From assembly GCA_020848435.1 (NCBI GenBank), contig JADLAC010000062.1, positions 1-40,093 of the forward strand: a DNA stretch of 40,093 nt, written 5' to 3'. Under the pieces are notes generated by a model. The model searched no databases, was not told the origin of the DNA, and was given only the letters and a program-made list of their open reading frames with translations. This DNA comes from Burkholderiales bacterium. Lineage in GTDB: Bacteria; Pseudomonadota; Gammaproteobacteria; Burkholderiales; WYBJ01. Shown one piece after another: positions 26,585 to 34,669 of the stretch. Every line of letters begins with the position of its first letter. The first letter of the stretch is position 1. Position numbers and translations under genes: made by a program.

Positions 26585-26752
26585 ATGTATCGGGACGCAA
26601 ATATGCCGCTGCCGCAGTTGCTGGCGCTACCGCTGTTGCCGGATCGCTCGATCGTGACGCGTGCGCTGGGGGAGCCTGCGGCGCTCGGACGCGCGTCCGC
26701 CCGCGGCCCGATAGCTCGTATCTCTGCGATTCGTTCGGTCGAGCGCCGATGA
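26585..26752 (+). CDS. Possible leader ORF coupled to CT-2
   Basis: A 55-codon frame starts with ATG 26585, only 8 bp after the predicted -10 hexamer, and ends in TGA overlapping the CT-2 ATG (ATGA, 26749-26752). CT-2 has no ribosome binding site of its own, so translation of this leader could deliver ribosomes to it. The predicted peptide is Arg/Ala/Leu-rich and unlike any family I recognise. It could equally be a chance open frame in GC-rich DNA. Confidence 0.22.
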   Translation: MYRDANMPLPQLLALPLLPDRSIVTRALGEPAALGRASARGPIARISAIRSVERR

Positions 26753-28317
26753 GCTGGAGAGCCGAAGCCGAAGAGATCCGCTACCGGCGCAGCCTCGCCG
26801 AGGCCTGCGGCGGCGAGGACGCCGTCGCCAAGCATCACGCGGCCGGCAAGCTCACGGTGCGGGAGCGCATCGCCGGGGTGCTCGATCCGCACTCGTTCCA
26901 GGAAGTCGGCAAGCTCGCCGGGCGCGGGAGATACGACAAGAACGGCAAGCTGATCGGCTTCGAGCCCGCGGCCTACGTGATGGGTATCGGCACGGTTGAC
27001 GGCCGCCCGGTCGCCATCGGCGGCGAGGACTACACCATACGCGCGGGCACAGGCTTCGGCAGCGACCGGCGCAAGGGCGGGCAGGGCGGCTTCATCGAGG
27101 ACTTGGCGTACGAGTATCGCGTGCCGCTCATCAATCTGTGCGACGGCACCGGCGGCACGGTGAACACGAGCAAGCGCAAGGGCTTCAGCGTCGTGCCGGG
27201 CTACGGCCAGGACGGTTTCGAGCGCTCGGTCGATCTCATGGGGATCGTACCGGTGGTGAGCGCGGTGCTCGGCACCTCCGCGGGCGGCCCGTCGGCGCGC
27301 GCGATCCTGTGCCATTTTTCGGTGATGGTGCGCGGCCAGAGTCAGATCTTCGCCGCGGGTCCCCCGGTGGTGGAGCGCAACTTCGGGGTCAAGCTCACGA
27401 AGGAGGAGCTCGGCGGGGCGAAGGTCGCCGCGGATACGGCGGGCACCATCGACAACGTCGCCGAGAGCGAGCACGAAGCGTTCGCGATGATCCGCCGCTT
27501 CCTGTCGTACCTGCCAACCAACGCGTGGGAGCTGCCGCCGCGCTTGCCAAGCGCGGACCCGGTCGAGCGGCGCGAGGACGAGCTCATCGACATCATCCCG
27601 CGCAACGTGCGCCAGGCCTACAACATGCGCAAGCTCGTTTCGCTTGTGGTCGATCGCGATTCGGCATTCGAGTTGCAGCCCGGCTTCGGCCGCGCGGTTA
27701 TCACGCTGCTCGCGCGCATGAACGGCCACGTGGTCGGCATCGTCGCCAACAATCCGATGTTCGGCGGCATCATGGACGCGAAGGCGGCGCGCAAGCAAGG
27801 TCACTTCGTCGAGCTGTGCGACATGTTCAACATCCCGCTCGTGTTCTTCGCCGACATACCGGGCTTCATGATCGGCAAGCAATCGGAAGAGGATGCGATC
27901 CTGCGCGAAGGCGTGCGCGCGCGCTACATCGGCTTGCAGGTGAGCGTCCCGGTCTTCACCGTGATCGTACGCCGCTGCTACGGCATGGCGGGCGGCGGTG
28001 CGATCGATCGGCGCGGGCTGAACTTCAAGATCGCCTGGCCCTCGGCGGAATGGGGCTCGCTGCCGCTGGAAGGCGGCGTGCGCGCGGCCTACAAGCGCGA
28101 GATCGAGGCCGCCGTCGATCCGGCGCAAAAGGAGCAGGAAATCGAGGCGGAGCTGCGGCGCCTGAACTCGCCGTTCCTCACGGCGGAGGGTTTCGGCATC
28201 GAGGATCTGATCGATCCGCGCGAGACGCGGCCGTACCTGTGCCGATTCCTGGAAGCGTGCCAGCCGCGGCTGCGCTCGCAGGCCGGGCCGAAGCCGAAGC
28301 TCGGCGTGCGGCCGTGA
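26749..28317 (+). CDS. Biotin-dependent acyl-CoA carboxyltransferase (CT-2)
   Basis: This carboxyltransferase-family protein of 522 residues is more distant from CT-1 and CT-3 than they are from each other. The N-terminal half has CDGTGGTVNTSKRKG and VLGTSAGGPSARAI. The C-terminal half has VGIVANNPMFGGIMDAKAA, FADIPGFMIG and CYGMAGGGAIDRRG, where the CoA and carboxybiotin sites are expected. It is complete. It is the first full-size gene after the GntR-controlled promoter. The start ATG 26749 overlaps the stop of a possible leader frame and lacks a good ribosome binding site. The substrate cannot be named; acetyl-, propionyl- or a branched acyl-CoA are all possible. Confidence 0.87.
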   Translation: MSWRAEAEEIRYRRSLAEACGGEDAVAKHHAAGKLTVRERIAGVLDPHSFQEVGKLAGRGRYDKNGKLIGFEPAAYVMGIGTVDGRPVAIGGEDYTIRAGTGFGSDRRKGGQGGFIEDLAYEYRVPLINLCDGTGGTVNTSKRKGFSVVPGYGQDGFERSVDLMGIVPVVSAVLGTSAGGPSARAILCHFSVMVRGQSQIFAAGPPVVERNFGVKLTKEELGGAKVAADTAGTIDNVAESEHEAFAMIRRFLSYLPTNAWELPPRLPSADPVERREDELIDIIPRNVRQAYNMRKLVSLVVDRDSAFELQPGFGRAVITLLARMNGHVVGIVANNPMFGGIMDAKAARKQGHFVELCDMFNIPLVFFADIPGFMIGKQSEEDAILREGVRARYIGLQVSVPVFTVIVRRCYGMAGGGAIDRRGLNFKIAWPSAEWGSLPLEGGVRAAYKREIEAAVDPAQKEQEIEAELRRLNSPFLTAEGFGIEDLIDPRETRPYLCRFLEACQPRLRSQAGPKPKLGVRP

Positions 28318-28372
28318 GGCGAATCGCCGCCGCGCCGCGGGCCGAGCGTGGCTTGTGAGGAAAGGGACACCG

Positions 28373-29620
28373 ATGCCGAAGCGGGAGATCGAAGGCGATT
28401 GGGTGATGGGCTGGCCCGACCGCAAGCGGGCGAGCCTCATGGCGGGCAAGGATGCCGAAGGCCGTGTCATCAACGGCCGCGCGCCGGTGCTCGAGCTGGA
28501 AGGCCTGATCACGCCGACGCACGCTTATTACATCGTCAACCAGCTCGAAGTGCCCGAGCCGGTGCACCCCGACGATTGGCGGCTCGCGATCTCGGGGGCG
28601 ATCGAGCGGCCGATCGAAATCGGCTTGGAGGAGTTGCGCAAGCTCCCCGGGCGCAGCGTGCGCGCGGTGACCGAATGCGCCGGCAACGACGCGGGCTTTT
28701 TCGACTATCTCACCAAGGGCGGCAAGAAGCCCTCGCGGCGCAATCAGCAGGACATGCAGAAGCGCGCCGAGATGCGCGTGAAGGGCGAGGTTCCGAGCGA
28801 AAGCGAAGTGAGCTCGGAGTCGACCACGACCTGCGCCGTGTCGGGCGGCGAGTTCACCGGCGTGCCGCTCGCGCTGGTGCTCGAGGCTGCCGGCGTACGG
28901 CCCGAGGCGGTGGCCGTTCGCGCCGAAGGCTTCGATCGCGGCCGTCCCGACCCGGCGGTGCAATTCCGCTCGGTCGGCACCACCGATTACCAGTACGTCG
29001 ATCCCGGCGTCATCCATTATGACAAGGGCCTGCCGCTCGCCAAGGCGCTGCATCCCGATACGCTGCTCGCCTGGGCGATGAACGGCGAATACCTCACGCA
29101 TATCCACGGCGGCCCCGTGCGCCTGGTCGTCCCCGGCTGGTCGGGCAACTGGTGGGTGAAATGGCTGCACAAGCTCGAGCTCAGTGCGCAAATGCCGGCG
29201 TGCTATCACCAGACGCATTATTTCGTGCTCGGCAAGTCGGCCGACGATGCGCACAAACAGCCCATAACCGCGATGGGGGTGCGCTGCATCATCACCGATC
29301 CGGTGGACGAGGATTCGCCCTTGGAACCGGGCGAGCGGATCGTGCGCGGCCTCGCCTGGAGCGGCGAAGGCGCGATTCAGCGCGTCGAAGTCAGTGTCGA
29401 CGGCGGCAGCACTTGGCGTGACGCGCATATCGAGGCTCCGCGCGAGCGCTGGTTGTGGGTGCGCTGGTCGTTCCCGTGGCACGCGCAGCCCGGCAGCCAT
29501 CGCATCATGGCACGTGCCACCGACGAGCAGGGCCGGGTGCAGCCGCAGGTCCCGTGGAATTTCCAGCGCAAGCTGTGCGACTGGATCGTGCCGGCCGATG
29601 TCGTGGTCGCAGGCGAGTAG
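28373..29620 (+). CDS. Sulfite-oxidase-like molybdopterin protein (1)
   Basis: This 415-residue protein has the sulfite oxidase fold: a molybdopterin domain (about 50-270) with the Mo-ligand cysteine C102 in TECAGND, and a C-terminal Mo-co dimerisation domain (about 280-400). There is no Tat or Sec signal, so it appears cytoplasmic. The stretch that reads FxVRNH in true sulfite oxidases is YYIVNQ here, and CAGNRR is CAGNDA, so two conserved substrate-binding arginines are missing. An extra charged insert follows the Cys (about 113-155). ATG 28373 has AGGAAAGGG upstream. A close tandem duplicate follows. The family is clear; sulfite as substrate is doubtful. Confidence 0.85.
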   Translation: MPKREIEGDWVMGWPDRKRASLMAGKDAEGRVINGRAPVLELEGLITPTHAYYIVNQLEVPEPVHPDDWRLAISGAIERPIEIGLEELRKLPGRSVRAVTECAGNDAGFFDYLTKGGKKPSRRNQQDMQKRAEMRVKGEVPSESEVSSESTTTCAVSGGEFTGVPLALVLEAAGVRPEAVAVRAEGFDRGRPDPAVQFRSVGTTDYQYVDPGVIHYDKGLPLAKALHPDTLLAWAMNGEYLTHIHGGPVRLVVPGWSGNWWVKWLHKLELSAQMPACYHQTHYFVLGKSADDAHKQPITAMGVRCIITDPVDEDSPLEPGERIVRGLAWSGEGAIQRVEVSVDGGSTWRDAHIEAPRERWLWVRWSFPWHAQPGSHRIMARATDEQGRVQPQVPWNFQRKLCDWIVPADVVVAGE

Positions 29621-29655
29621 TGTACTCGGGTCCAGGCGAAACAACGGAGCGAGCC

Positions 29656-30900
29656 ATGCCGAAGCGAGAGATCGAAGGCGACTGGGTGATGGGTTGGCCC
29701 GACCGCAAGCGCGCGACCTTGGCCGCGGGCAAGGATGCGGAAGGCCGGGTCATATCTGGGCGCACGCCGGTGCTCGACCAGGAAGGCCTGATCACGCCGA
29801 CCGACAACTACTACATCGTCACCCAGCTCGACCTGCCCGAGCCGGTGCATCCGGACGATTGGTCGCTTAGCATCGGCGGCGAGGTCGAACGCACGCTCAC
29901 GCTCACGCTGGAGGACTTGCGCAAGCTGCCCGGGCGCTCGGTGCGCGCGGTCACCGAATGCGCGGGCAACGACGAGGGCTTCTTCGATTACGAACGGCGC
30001 GGTGCGCCGAAGCCCTCGCGCCGCTATGTTCCCGATCTCGACCGGCGCGCGAGCATGAAGGCCAAGCGCGCGACGCCGACCCACGACGAGCTCGCCGGCG
30101 AAATGGGCAACACCTGCGCCATGAGCGGCGGCGAATTCACCGGCGTGCCGCTCGCCGCCGTGCTCGAGCGCGCCGGTTTGAAGCCCGACGGGCAATGGAT
30201 CTGGCTCAAGGGCTTCGATACCGGCCGGCCCGATCCGGCCGTGCAATACCGCTCGATGGGGCGCGCCGACGTCAAGATCGACGATCCCGGCATGATCCAC
30301 TACGACAAGGCGCTGCCGCTCGCCAAGGCGCTCGATCCGGATACGCTGCTCGCCTGGGCGCAAAACGGCGAATGGATGCTGCACGTCCACGGCGCGCCGG
30401 TACGCTGCATCGTGCCCGGCTGGTCGGGCAACTGGTGGGTGAAGTGGCTTTCGCACATCGAGGTGACGCGCGAAATGCCGCCCTGCTATCACCAGACCAA
30501 GTACTTCGTCTACGGCGCCGCGCCAGAGGATCCGGTGAAGCCGATGCTCACGGCGATGGGCGTGCGCTGCATCATCACGTTTCCTGTCGACGAGGATGGG
30601 CCGCTGGAGCGCGGCTCGCACGCGATCCGCGGGCTCGCCTGGAGCGGCCTGGGCGGCATCGCGCGGGTCGAAGTGAGCGTCGATGGCGGCGCCACCTGGC
30701 ACGATGCGCACATCGAGGAGCCGCGCGAGCGCTGGCTGTGGGTACGCTGGTCGCATCTCTGGCACGCCGAGCAGCCGGGCAGCTATCGCATCATGGCGCG
30801 CGCCACCGATGTCGCAGGCCGGGTGCAGCCGCAGACGCCCTGGAATTATCAGCGCAAGCACTTCGACGGCATCGTGCCGAGCGACATCGTGGTGGTCTAG
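29656..30900 (+). CDS. Sulfite-oxidase-like molybdopterin protein (2)
   Basis: This is the tandem paralogue of the previous gene, 414 residues. The first 20 residues are identical and the first 170 align without gaps, including C102 in TECAGND. The substrate-side variants are shared (YYIVTQ and CAGNDE instead of arginine-containing motifs), as is the insert after the Cys, though the insert sequence differs most. There is no signal peptide. ATG 29656 has GGAG 6 nt upstream. The two proteins may form a heterodimer through the dimerisation domain. The stop TAG lies within the CTAG at which the palindromic element 30901-31166 inserted, so the protein end is unchanged. Confidence 0.85.
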   Translation: MPKREIEGDWVMGWPDRKRATLAAGKDAEGRVISGRTPVLDQEGLITPTDNYYIVTQLDLPEPVHPDDWSLSIGGEVERTLTLTLEDLRKLPGRSVRAVTECAGNDEGFFDYERRGAPKPSRRYVPDLDRRASMKAKRATPTHDELAGEMGNTCAMSGGEFTGVPLAAVLERAGLKPDGQWIWLKGFDTGRPDPAVQYRSMGRADVKIDDPGMIHYDKALPLAKALDPDTLLAWAQNGEWMLHVHGAPVRCIVPGWSGNWWVKWLSHIEVTREMPPCYHQTKYFVYGAAPEDPVKPMLTAMGVRCIITFPVDEDGPLERGSHAIRGLAWSGLGGIARVEVSVDGGATWHDAHIEEPRERWLWVRWSHLWHAEQPGSYRIMARATDVAGRVQPQTPWNYQRKHFDGIVPSDIVVV

Positions 30901-31170
30901 GAGCCTGTCGGAGTTGATTTCACGTGTGCGACGGAGGCGGTTTTCGCGCAGGGCTAGGAGGACGACGCAGCCGATAGCGAGACTATCGGCAAGTCGTCCG
31001 ACACCGCCGTGCGCGAAAAGCGCCTCGTCCCTTCGGGTTGTGCCCACAACGCCCGCAGGCAAGGCGCTCGGTGCAGACCACTATCGGGAATATTGGCAAG
31101 CCGAGCAACGCCGCGTGCGGGCGTTGTGGGCACAACGCATCGCGCGAAATCAACTCCGACAGGCTCCTAG
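30897..31170. mobile_element. Palindromic MITE-like element, copy 1
   Basis: This 266-bp element (30901-31166) is flanked by CTAG on both sides (30897-30900, 31167-31170). The terminal 21 bp are perfect inverted repeats (GAGCCTGTCGGAGTTGATTT plus C). Inside are two large hairpins. One has imperfect arms 30937-30977 / 30983-31023 around CCGATAG-cgaga-CTATCGG. The other has the perfect 20-bp arms TTGTGCCCACAACGCCCGCA (31038-31057) and its complement (31116-31135). No transposase is encoded. The net insertion including one CTAG is 270 bp, and one forward frame has no stop. A second copy, matching at 120 of 123 visible positions, starts at 39971. It separates the molybdopterin genes from etfB. 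Confidence 0.8.
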
Positions 31171-31232
31171 CATGGATACTTCAGCGCGCCAGTGCGCGCA
31201 CGAGCCATCGTTTTGAGCAGATCGATCCAGCC

Positions 31233-32030
31233 GTGCGCATCGCCGTACTGATCAAGCAGGTGCCGAATCCGGATGCGCTCGCGGCGGTGATGCGCGTCGA
31301 TGAGCGCGCCTGCCGCATCGAGCTGCCGCCGGGTCATCCGCTGGTCGCGAGCCCGTTCGACGAGCAAGCGCTCGAAGCCGCGCTGCGCCTACGGGACCAA
31401 CGCGGTGCGGAGGTGAAGATCAGCGCCATTACCCTCGGCCCCGATTCGGCCAAGGCGGTCCTCAAACAGGCGCTGGCGCTGGGCGCCGACGACGCGGTCC
31501 ACATCCAGGATGCGGCCTTGAGCGAGCCCGACAGCCACACGAGCGCGCACGCGCTCGCCGCTGCCGTCCGCAAGCTGGGGGGGGTCGACCTGGTGTTGAC
31601 GGGTCGCCAGGCTGCCGACCGGGATGCGGGCGTGGTAGCGCTCGGCGTCGCGGAGATCTTGCAGCTTCCCGCCGTGACCTTCGCCTGTGCGATCGAGGCC
31701 GCCGCGGGCGCGCTGCGCGTGGACCGGGTGCTGCCCGACGGCATCGAGACGGTCGAAGTCGCACTGCCCGCGCTGGTCACCGTTTCGAACGAATTGGGCG
31801 CCGTGCGCAAACCCAACTTGCGCGAGACCATGCGCGCCGCCCGCAAGCCGATCGCGCTCTGGAGCGCGGCCGACCTCGCGCTTGCCCCTGCGCAGCTTGT
31901 TGCCAAGGCGATGCGCACCGGCCTGTTCGTGCCGCGGAAAACAGCCCAATGCGAAGTGATCGAGGGCGCGACGCCGGCCGAACGGGGCGCAGCGCTTGCG
32001 CGCCGCCTGCACGCGGCGGGATTGATCTAA
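31233..32030 (+). CDS. etfB: Electron transfer flavoprotein subunit beta
   Basis: This 265-residue ETF beta subunit pairs with etfA to carry electrons from acyl-CoA dehydrogenase-type enzymes to ETF-quinone oxidoreductase. It starts RIAVLIKQVPNPDA and has the adenine-nucleotide segment LTGRQAADRDAGVVALG, then VSNELGAVRKPNLRETMRA, the family signature region. The start is GTG 31233; the frame is open into the upstream palindromic element but those codons are not ETF-like. No convincing promoter is left between the element and the gene, so expression may depend on readthrough or on the element. Four bp separate it from etfA. Confidence 0.9.
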   Translation: MRIAVLIKQVPNPDALAAVMRVDERACRIELPPGHPLVASPFDEQALEAALRLRDQRGAEVKISAITLGPDSAKAVLKQALALGADDAVHIQDAALSEPDSHTSAHALAAAVRKLGGVDLVLTGRQAADRDAGVVALGVAEILQLPAVTFACAIEAAAGALRVDRVLPDGIETVEVALPALVTVSNELGAVRKPNLRETMRAARKPIALWSAADLALAPAQLVAKAMRTGLFVPRKTAQCEVIEGATPAERGAALARRLHAAGLI

Positions 32031-32034
32031 AGCC

Positions 32035-33039
32035 ATGAGCGCGCGCGACGCCATCCTGATCGTGCTCGAAGCCGAGGGCGACATGCTGCCGGCGGCGGCG
32101 TGCGAGCTGGTGAGCTTGGCGCTGCGGCTCAAGGCCGAGAACAGCGGCGAGGTCGGCGCGCTGCTGCTCCACGAAGGCGCGCCCGCGACGTTGGAGGCGC
32201 TCGCCGCGCGCGGCGTGGATGCGATCTTTCACGCCGCCGCGAGCGCGCTGGGGGAGACGCCGCCCGAAGCGCGCCTCGCGTCGATCCAGGCCGCTTGCGC
32301 GCAGTTCAACCCGGCGATCGTGCTCTTGGCGCACGACGTGCTCGGGGCCGAGCTCGGGCCGCGGCTTGCCTTCCGCCTGGAGGCGGGCGCCGTCACCGAC
32401 TGCATCGATGTCGCCATGACCGCGGGGCTCGTGCGTTGTACGCGCCCGTGCTACGGCGGGCTGGCGCGCGAAGTGATCGAGTATGCGCAACTACCCGTGG
32501 TCGCGACCGTGCGCAGCGGCGTATGCGAGCCCGCAGCCGCGGCTGCGCACGCCGCCCCGCGCATTCAGGCACTCGGCCCGATCGACCCGGCCGCGGCACG
32601 CGTGCGCGTGGTGAAGCGCGAGCGTGAAAGCGTCGAGGGAGTGCGCTTGGAAGATGCCCGCGTCATCGTCGCCGGCGGGCGCGGTCTCGACGGCGCAGAA
32701 GGATTCGCGCTGCTGCGCGCGCTCGCCGCCGAGCTGGGCGCGGCCGTGGGCGCGAGCCGGGTGCCGTGCGATCTCGGCTGGTGCCCGCACTCCTGGCAGA
32801 TCGGGCTCACGGGCAAGACGGTGACGCCCGAGCTGTATATCGCCGTGGGCATTTCCGGCGCCGGCCATCACATGGCGGGCTGCGGCAATGCCAAGACGAT
32901 CGTCGCCATCAATGCCGATCCCGACGCCGCGATCTTCCGGGATGCGCGCTTCGGCGTGGTCGGCGACTATCGCGACATCGTGCCCGCGCTGACCCAGCAG
33001 GTGCGCAGGCTCAAGCAGGATTCCGGCGCAAAGCCGTAA
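32035..33039 (+). CDS. etfA: Electron transfer flavoprotein subunit alpha
   Basis: This 334-residue ETF alpha subunit has an N-terminal domain and a C-terminal FAD-binding domain. The FAD region shows AGGRGLDG, ASRVPCDLG (conserved FAD-contacting Arg), GLTGKTVTPELYIAVGISG and AINADPDAAIF. It differs from typical housekeeping ETFs in several places: CDLGWCPHSWQ where VDAGYVPNDWQ is usual, and SGAGHHMAG where SGAIQHLAG is usual. This suggests a dedicated ETF for this pathway rather than the general fatty-acid one. It is tightly linked to etfB and to CT-3 (18 bp). Confidence 0.92.
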   Translation: MSARDAILIVLEAEGDMLPAAACELVSLALRLKAENSGEVGALLLHEGAPATLEALAARGVDAIFHAAASALGETPPEARLASIQAACAQFNPAIVLLAHDVLGAELGPRLAFRLEAGAVTDCIDVAMTAGLVRCTRPCYGGLAREVIEYAQLPVVATVRSGVCEPAAAAAHAAPRIQALGPIDPAAARVRVVKRERESVEGVRLEDARVIVAGGRGLDGAEGFALLRALAAELGAAVGASRVPCDLGWCPHSWQIGLTGKTVTPELYIAVGISGAGHHMAGCGNAKTIVAINADPDAAIFRDARFGVVGDYRDIVPALTQQVRRLKQDSGAKP

Positions 33040-33057
33040 CCGGATTCGGAGCGCAGG

Positions 33058-34593
33058 ATGGCATTCGAAGCATTGTTGGAGGAATACGAGCGCCGCCGTG
33101 CCAAGGCGTTGGCGATGGGCGGCGAGGACAAGCTTGCGCGGCGCAAAGCGCGGGGCCAGTTGAATGCCCGCGAGCGCGTCGCCGCGCTGGTCGATGCCGG
33201 CAGCTTCATCGAGTCGGGGCTTTTCGGCACCTCGGGCGTCTACCCCGAGGAGGCCGACGAAACCGCATGCGACGGCAAGATCGCCGGCTTCGCCAAGCTC
33301 GACGGGCGCGATGTCTGCCTGGTGGTGAACGATTTCACCGTCAAGGGCTCGTCCACCAGCGCGACCAACAGCAAGAAGGTCGGGCACCTGAAGCGCGTCG
33401 CGACCGAGCGCGGCATGCCCTTGGTCGTGATCGGCGAGTCCACGGGCGCGCGTCTGCCCGATGCCATGGGCGCGCGCGGTATGGGTTTGCTGCTCGGTAA
33501 CGACATCACCCAGTTCCGCCGCACGCGCGAAACGCCACTGGTGGCCGCCGCGCTCGGGCCCTCGTTTGGTTCCTCGGCGTGGCTCGCGTGCTGCTCCGAT
33601 TTCGCCGTCATGTTGAAGGGCGCCACCATGGCGGTATCGAGCCCGCGACTGATCGAGATGGCCCTCGGCGAGAAAGTCGATTTCGACAAGCTCGGCGGCT
33701 GGCGCCTGCACGCCGAGGTGACGGGCCTCATCGACAAGGTGGCCGACAGCGAGGAAGAGGTGTTCGCGATCATACGTCGCTTTCTCTCCTATCTTCCGAG
33801 CCATCACAACGAGGCGCCGCCCGAAGCGCCGGTACCGGCGGGCTCGGGCGAGGCGATGGGCGACATCCTCTCCAACCTGCCCGAGAGCCGCACCCAGGTG
33901 TACGACATGCGCCGCGTCGTGCGCACCATCGTCGACAAAGATTCGATGTTCGAGCTGAAGCCGCGCTTCGGCACCAGCGCCGTGGTCGCGCTCGCGCGTC
34001 TCGGCGGCAAGAGCATCGGCGTGATAGCGAACAATCCGCTGCATCGCGGCGGCGCGCTCGACGGCAATGCCTGCCGCAAGATCGTCGACTTCTTGGTGCT
34101 GTGCGATTCGTACAACATCCCGCTGCTGCTCTTGGTCGACACGCCCGGATTCGTCATCGGCACCGAGGCCGAGCGCGACGGCGCGCCGGGCAAGATCATG
34201 AATTTCATGAACGCCATGACGCTCGTGACGGTGCCGCGGCTGTCGGTGATCATCCGCAAGAGCTATGGCCGCGCCTACGTGTGCATGGGCGGGGGGCGCC
34301 ATTCCGACGACATCTCGGCTTGGCCCACTGCGGAGATAAGCTTCATGAGCCCCGAGTTCGCGACCACCATCGTGCACGGCGTGAAGCCCGGCGAACCCGC
34401 CTTCGCCGAGAAGCTAGCGCAGATCAACCAGGACAGCGCCGTCTGGGGCCTGGGATCGGTGTTCGCCGCGCAAGCAATCATCCGCCCGGAGCAGACGCGC
34501 GACTATCTCATCCGCATGTTCGATGTCTACAAGCTGCGCATGACGCGCGGCGTGGGCCAGCATCTGATGCGCGCCTGGCCCACCTCCTACTGA
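33058..34593 (+). CDS. Biotin-dependent acyl-CoA carboxyltransferase (CT-3)
   Basis: This carboxyltransferase of 511 residues is clearly paralogous to CT-1. Both begin MAFE, share LNARERV, NDFTV and GGWR, and end with GVGQHL followed by NWPTSY or AWPTSY. Functional loops include GESTGARLPDAMG, ALGPSFGSSAW, VIANNPLHRGGALDGN, VDTPGFVIG and CMGGGRHSDD. It lies between etfA and the biotin carboxylase gene, so it is the most likely direct partner of that carboxylase. ATG 33058 has GGAG 6 nt upstream. Substrate unknown; a propionyl-, glutaconyl- or methylcrotonyl-type acyl-CoA is possible. Confidence 0.88.
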   Translation: MAFEALLEEYERRRAKALAMGGEDKLARRKARGQLNARERVAALVDAGSFIESGLFGTSGVYPEEADETACDGKIAGFAKLDGRDVCLVVNDFTVKGSSTSATNSKKVGHLKRVATERGMPLVVIGESTGARLPDAMGARGMGLLLGNDITQFRRTRETPLVAAALGPSFGSSAWLACCSDFAVMLKGATMAVSSPRLIEMALGEKVDFDKLGGWRLHAEVTGLIDKVADSEEEVFAIIRRFLSYLPSHHNEAPPEAPVPAGSGEAMGDILSNLPESRTQVYDMRRVVRTIVDKDSMFELKPRFGTSAVVALARLGGKSIGVIANNPLHRGGALDGNACRKIVDFLVLCDSYNIPLLLLVDTPGFVIGTEAERDGAPGKIMNFMNAMTLVTVPRLSVIIRKSYGRAYVCMGGGRHSDDISAWPTAEISFMSPEFATTIVHGVKPGEPAFAEKLAQINQDSAVWGLGSVFAAQAIIRPEQTRDYLIRMFDVYKLRMTRGVGQHLMRAWPTSY

Positions 34594-34669
34594 CGAGCGC
34601 TCCCTTTTGACCCGAGGCGCGCCGGCGAAGGTCGGCGGCGCGCTACAAGCAAGGATCGAGAATCCGCCC

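Noticed and set aside
25540..28512. Very long minus-strand open frame (about 990 codons) across the carrier, GntR and CT-2 genes
   Set aside because: It is antisense to well-conserved genes, shows low-complexity Arg/Ala/His-rich sequence without family motifs, and arises easily in GC-rich DNA.
31172..31216. 14-codon leader peptide upstream of etfB
   Set aside because: No ribosome binding site and no regulatory codon pattern; it starts at the edge of the inserted element and is probably chance.
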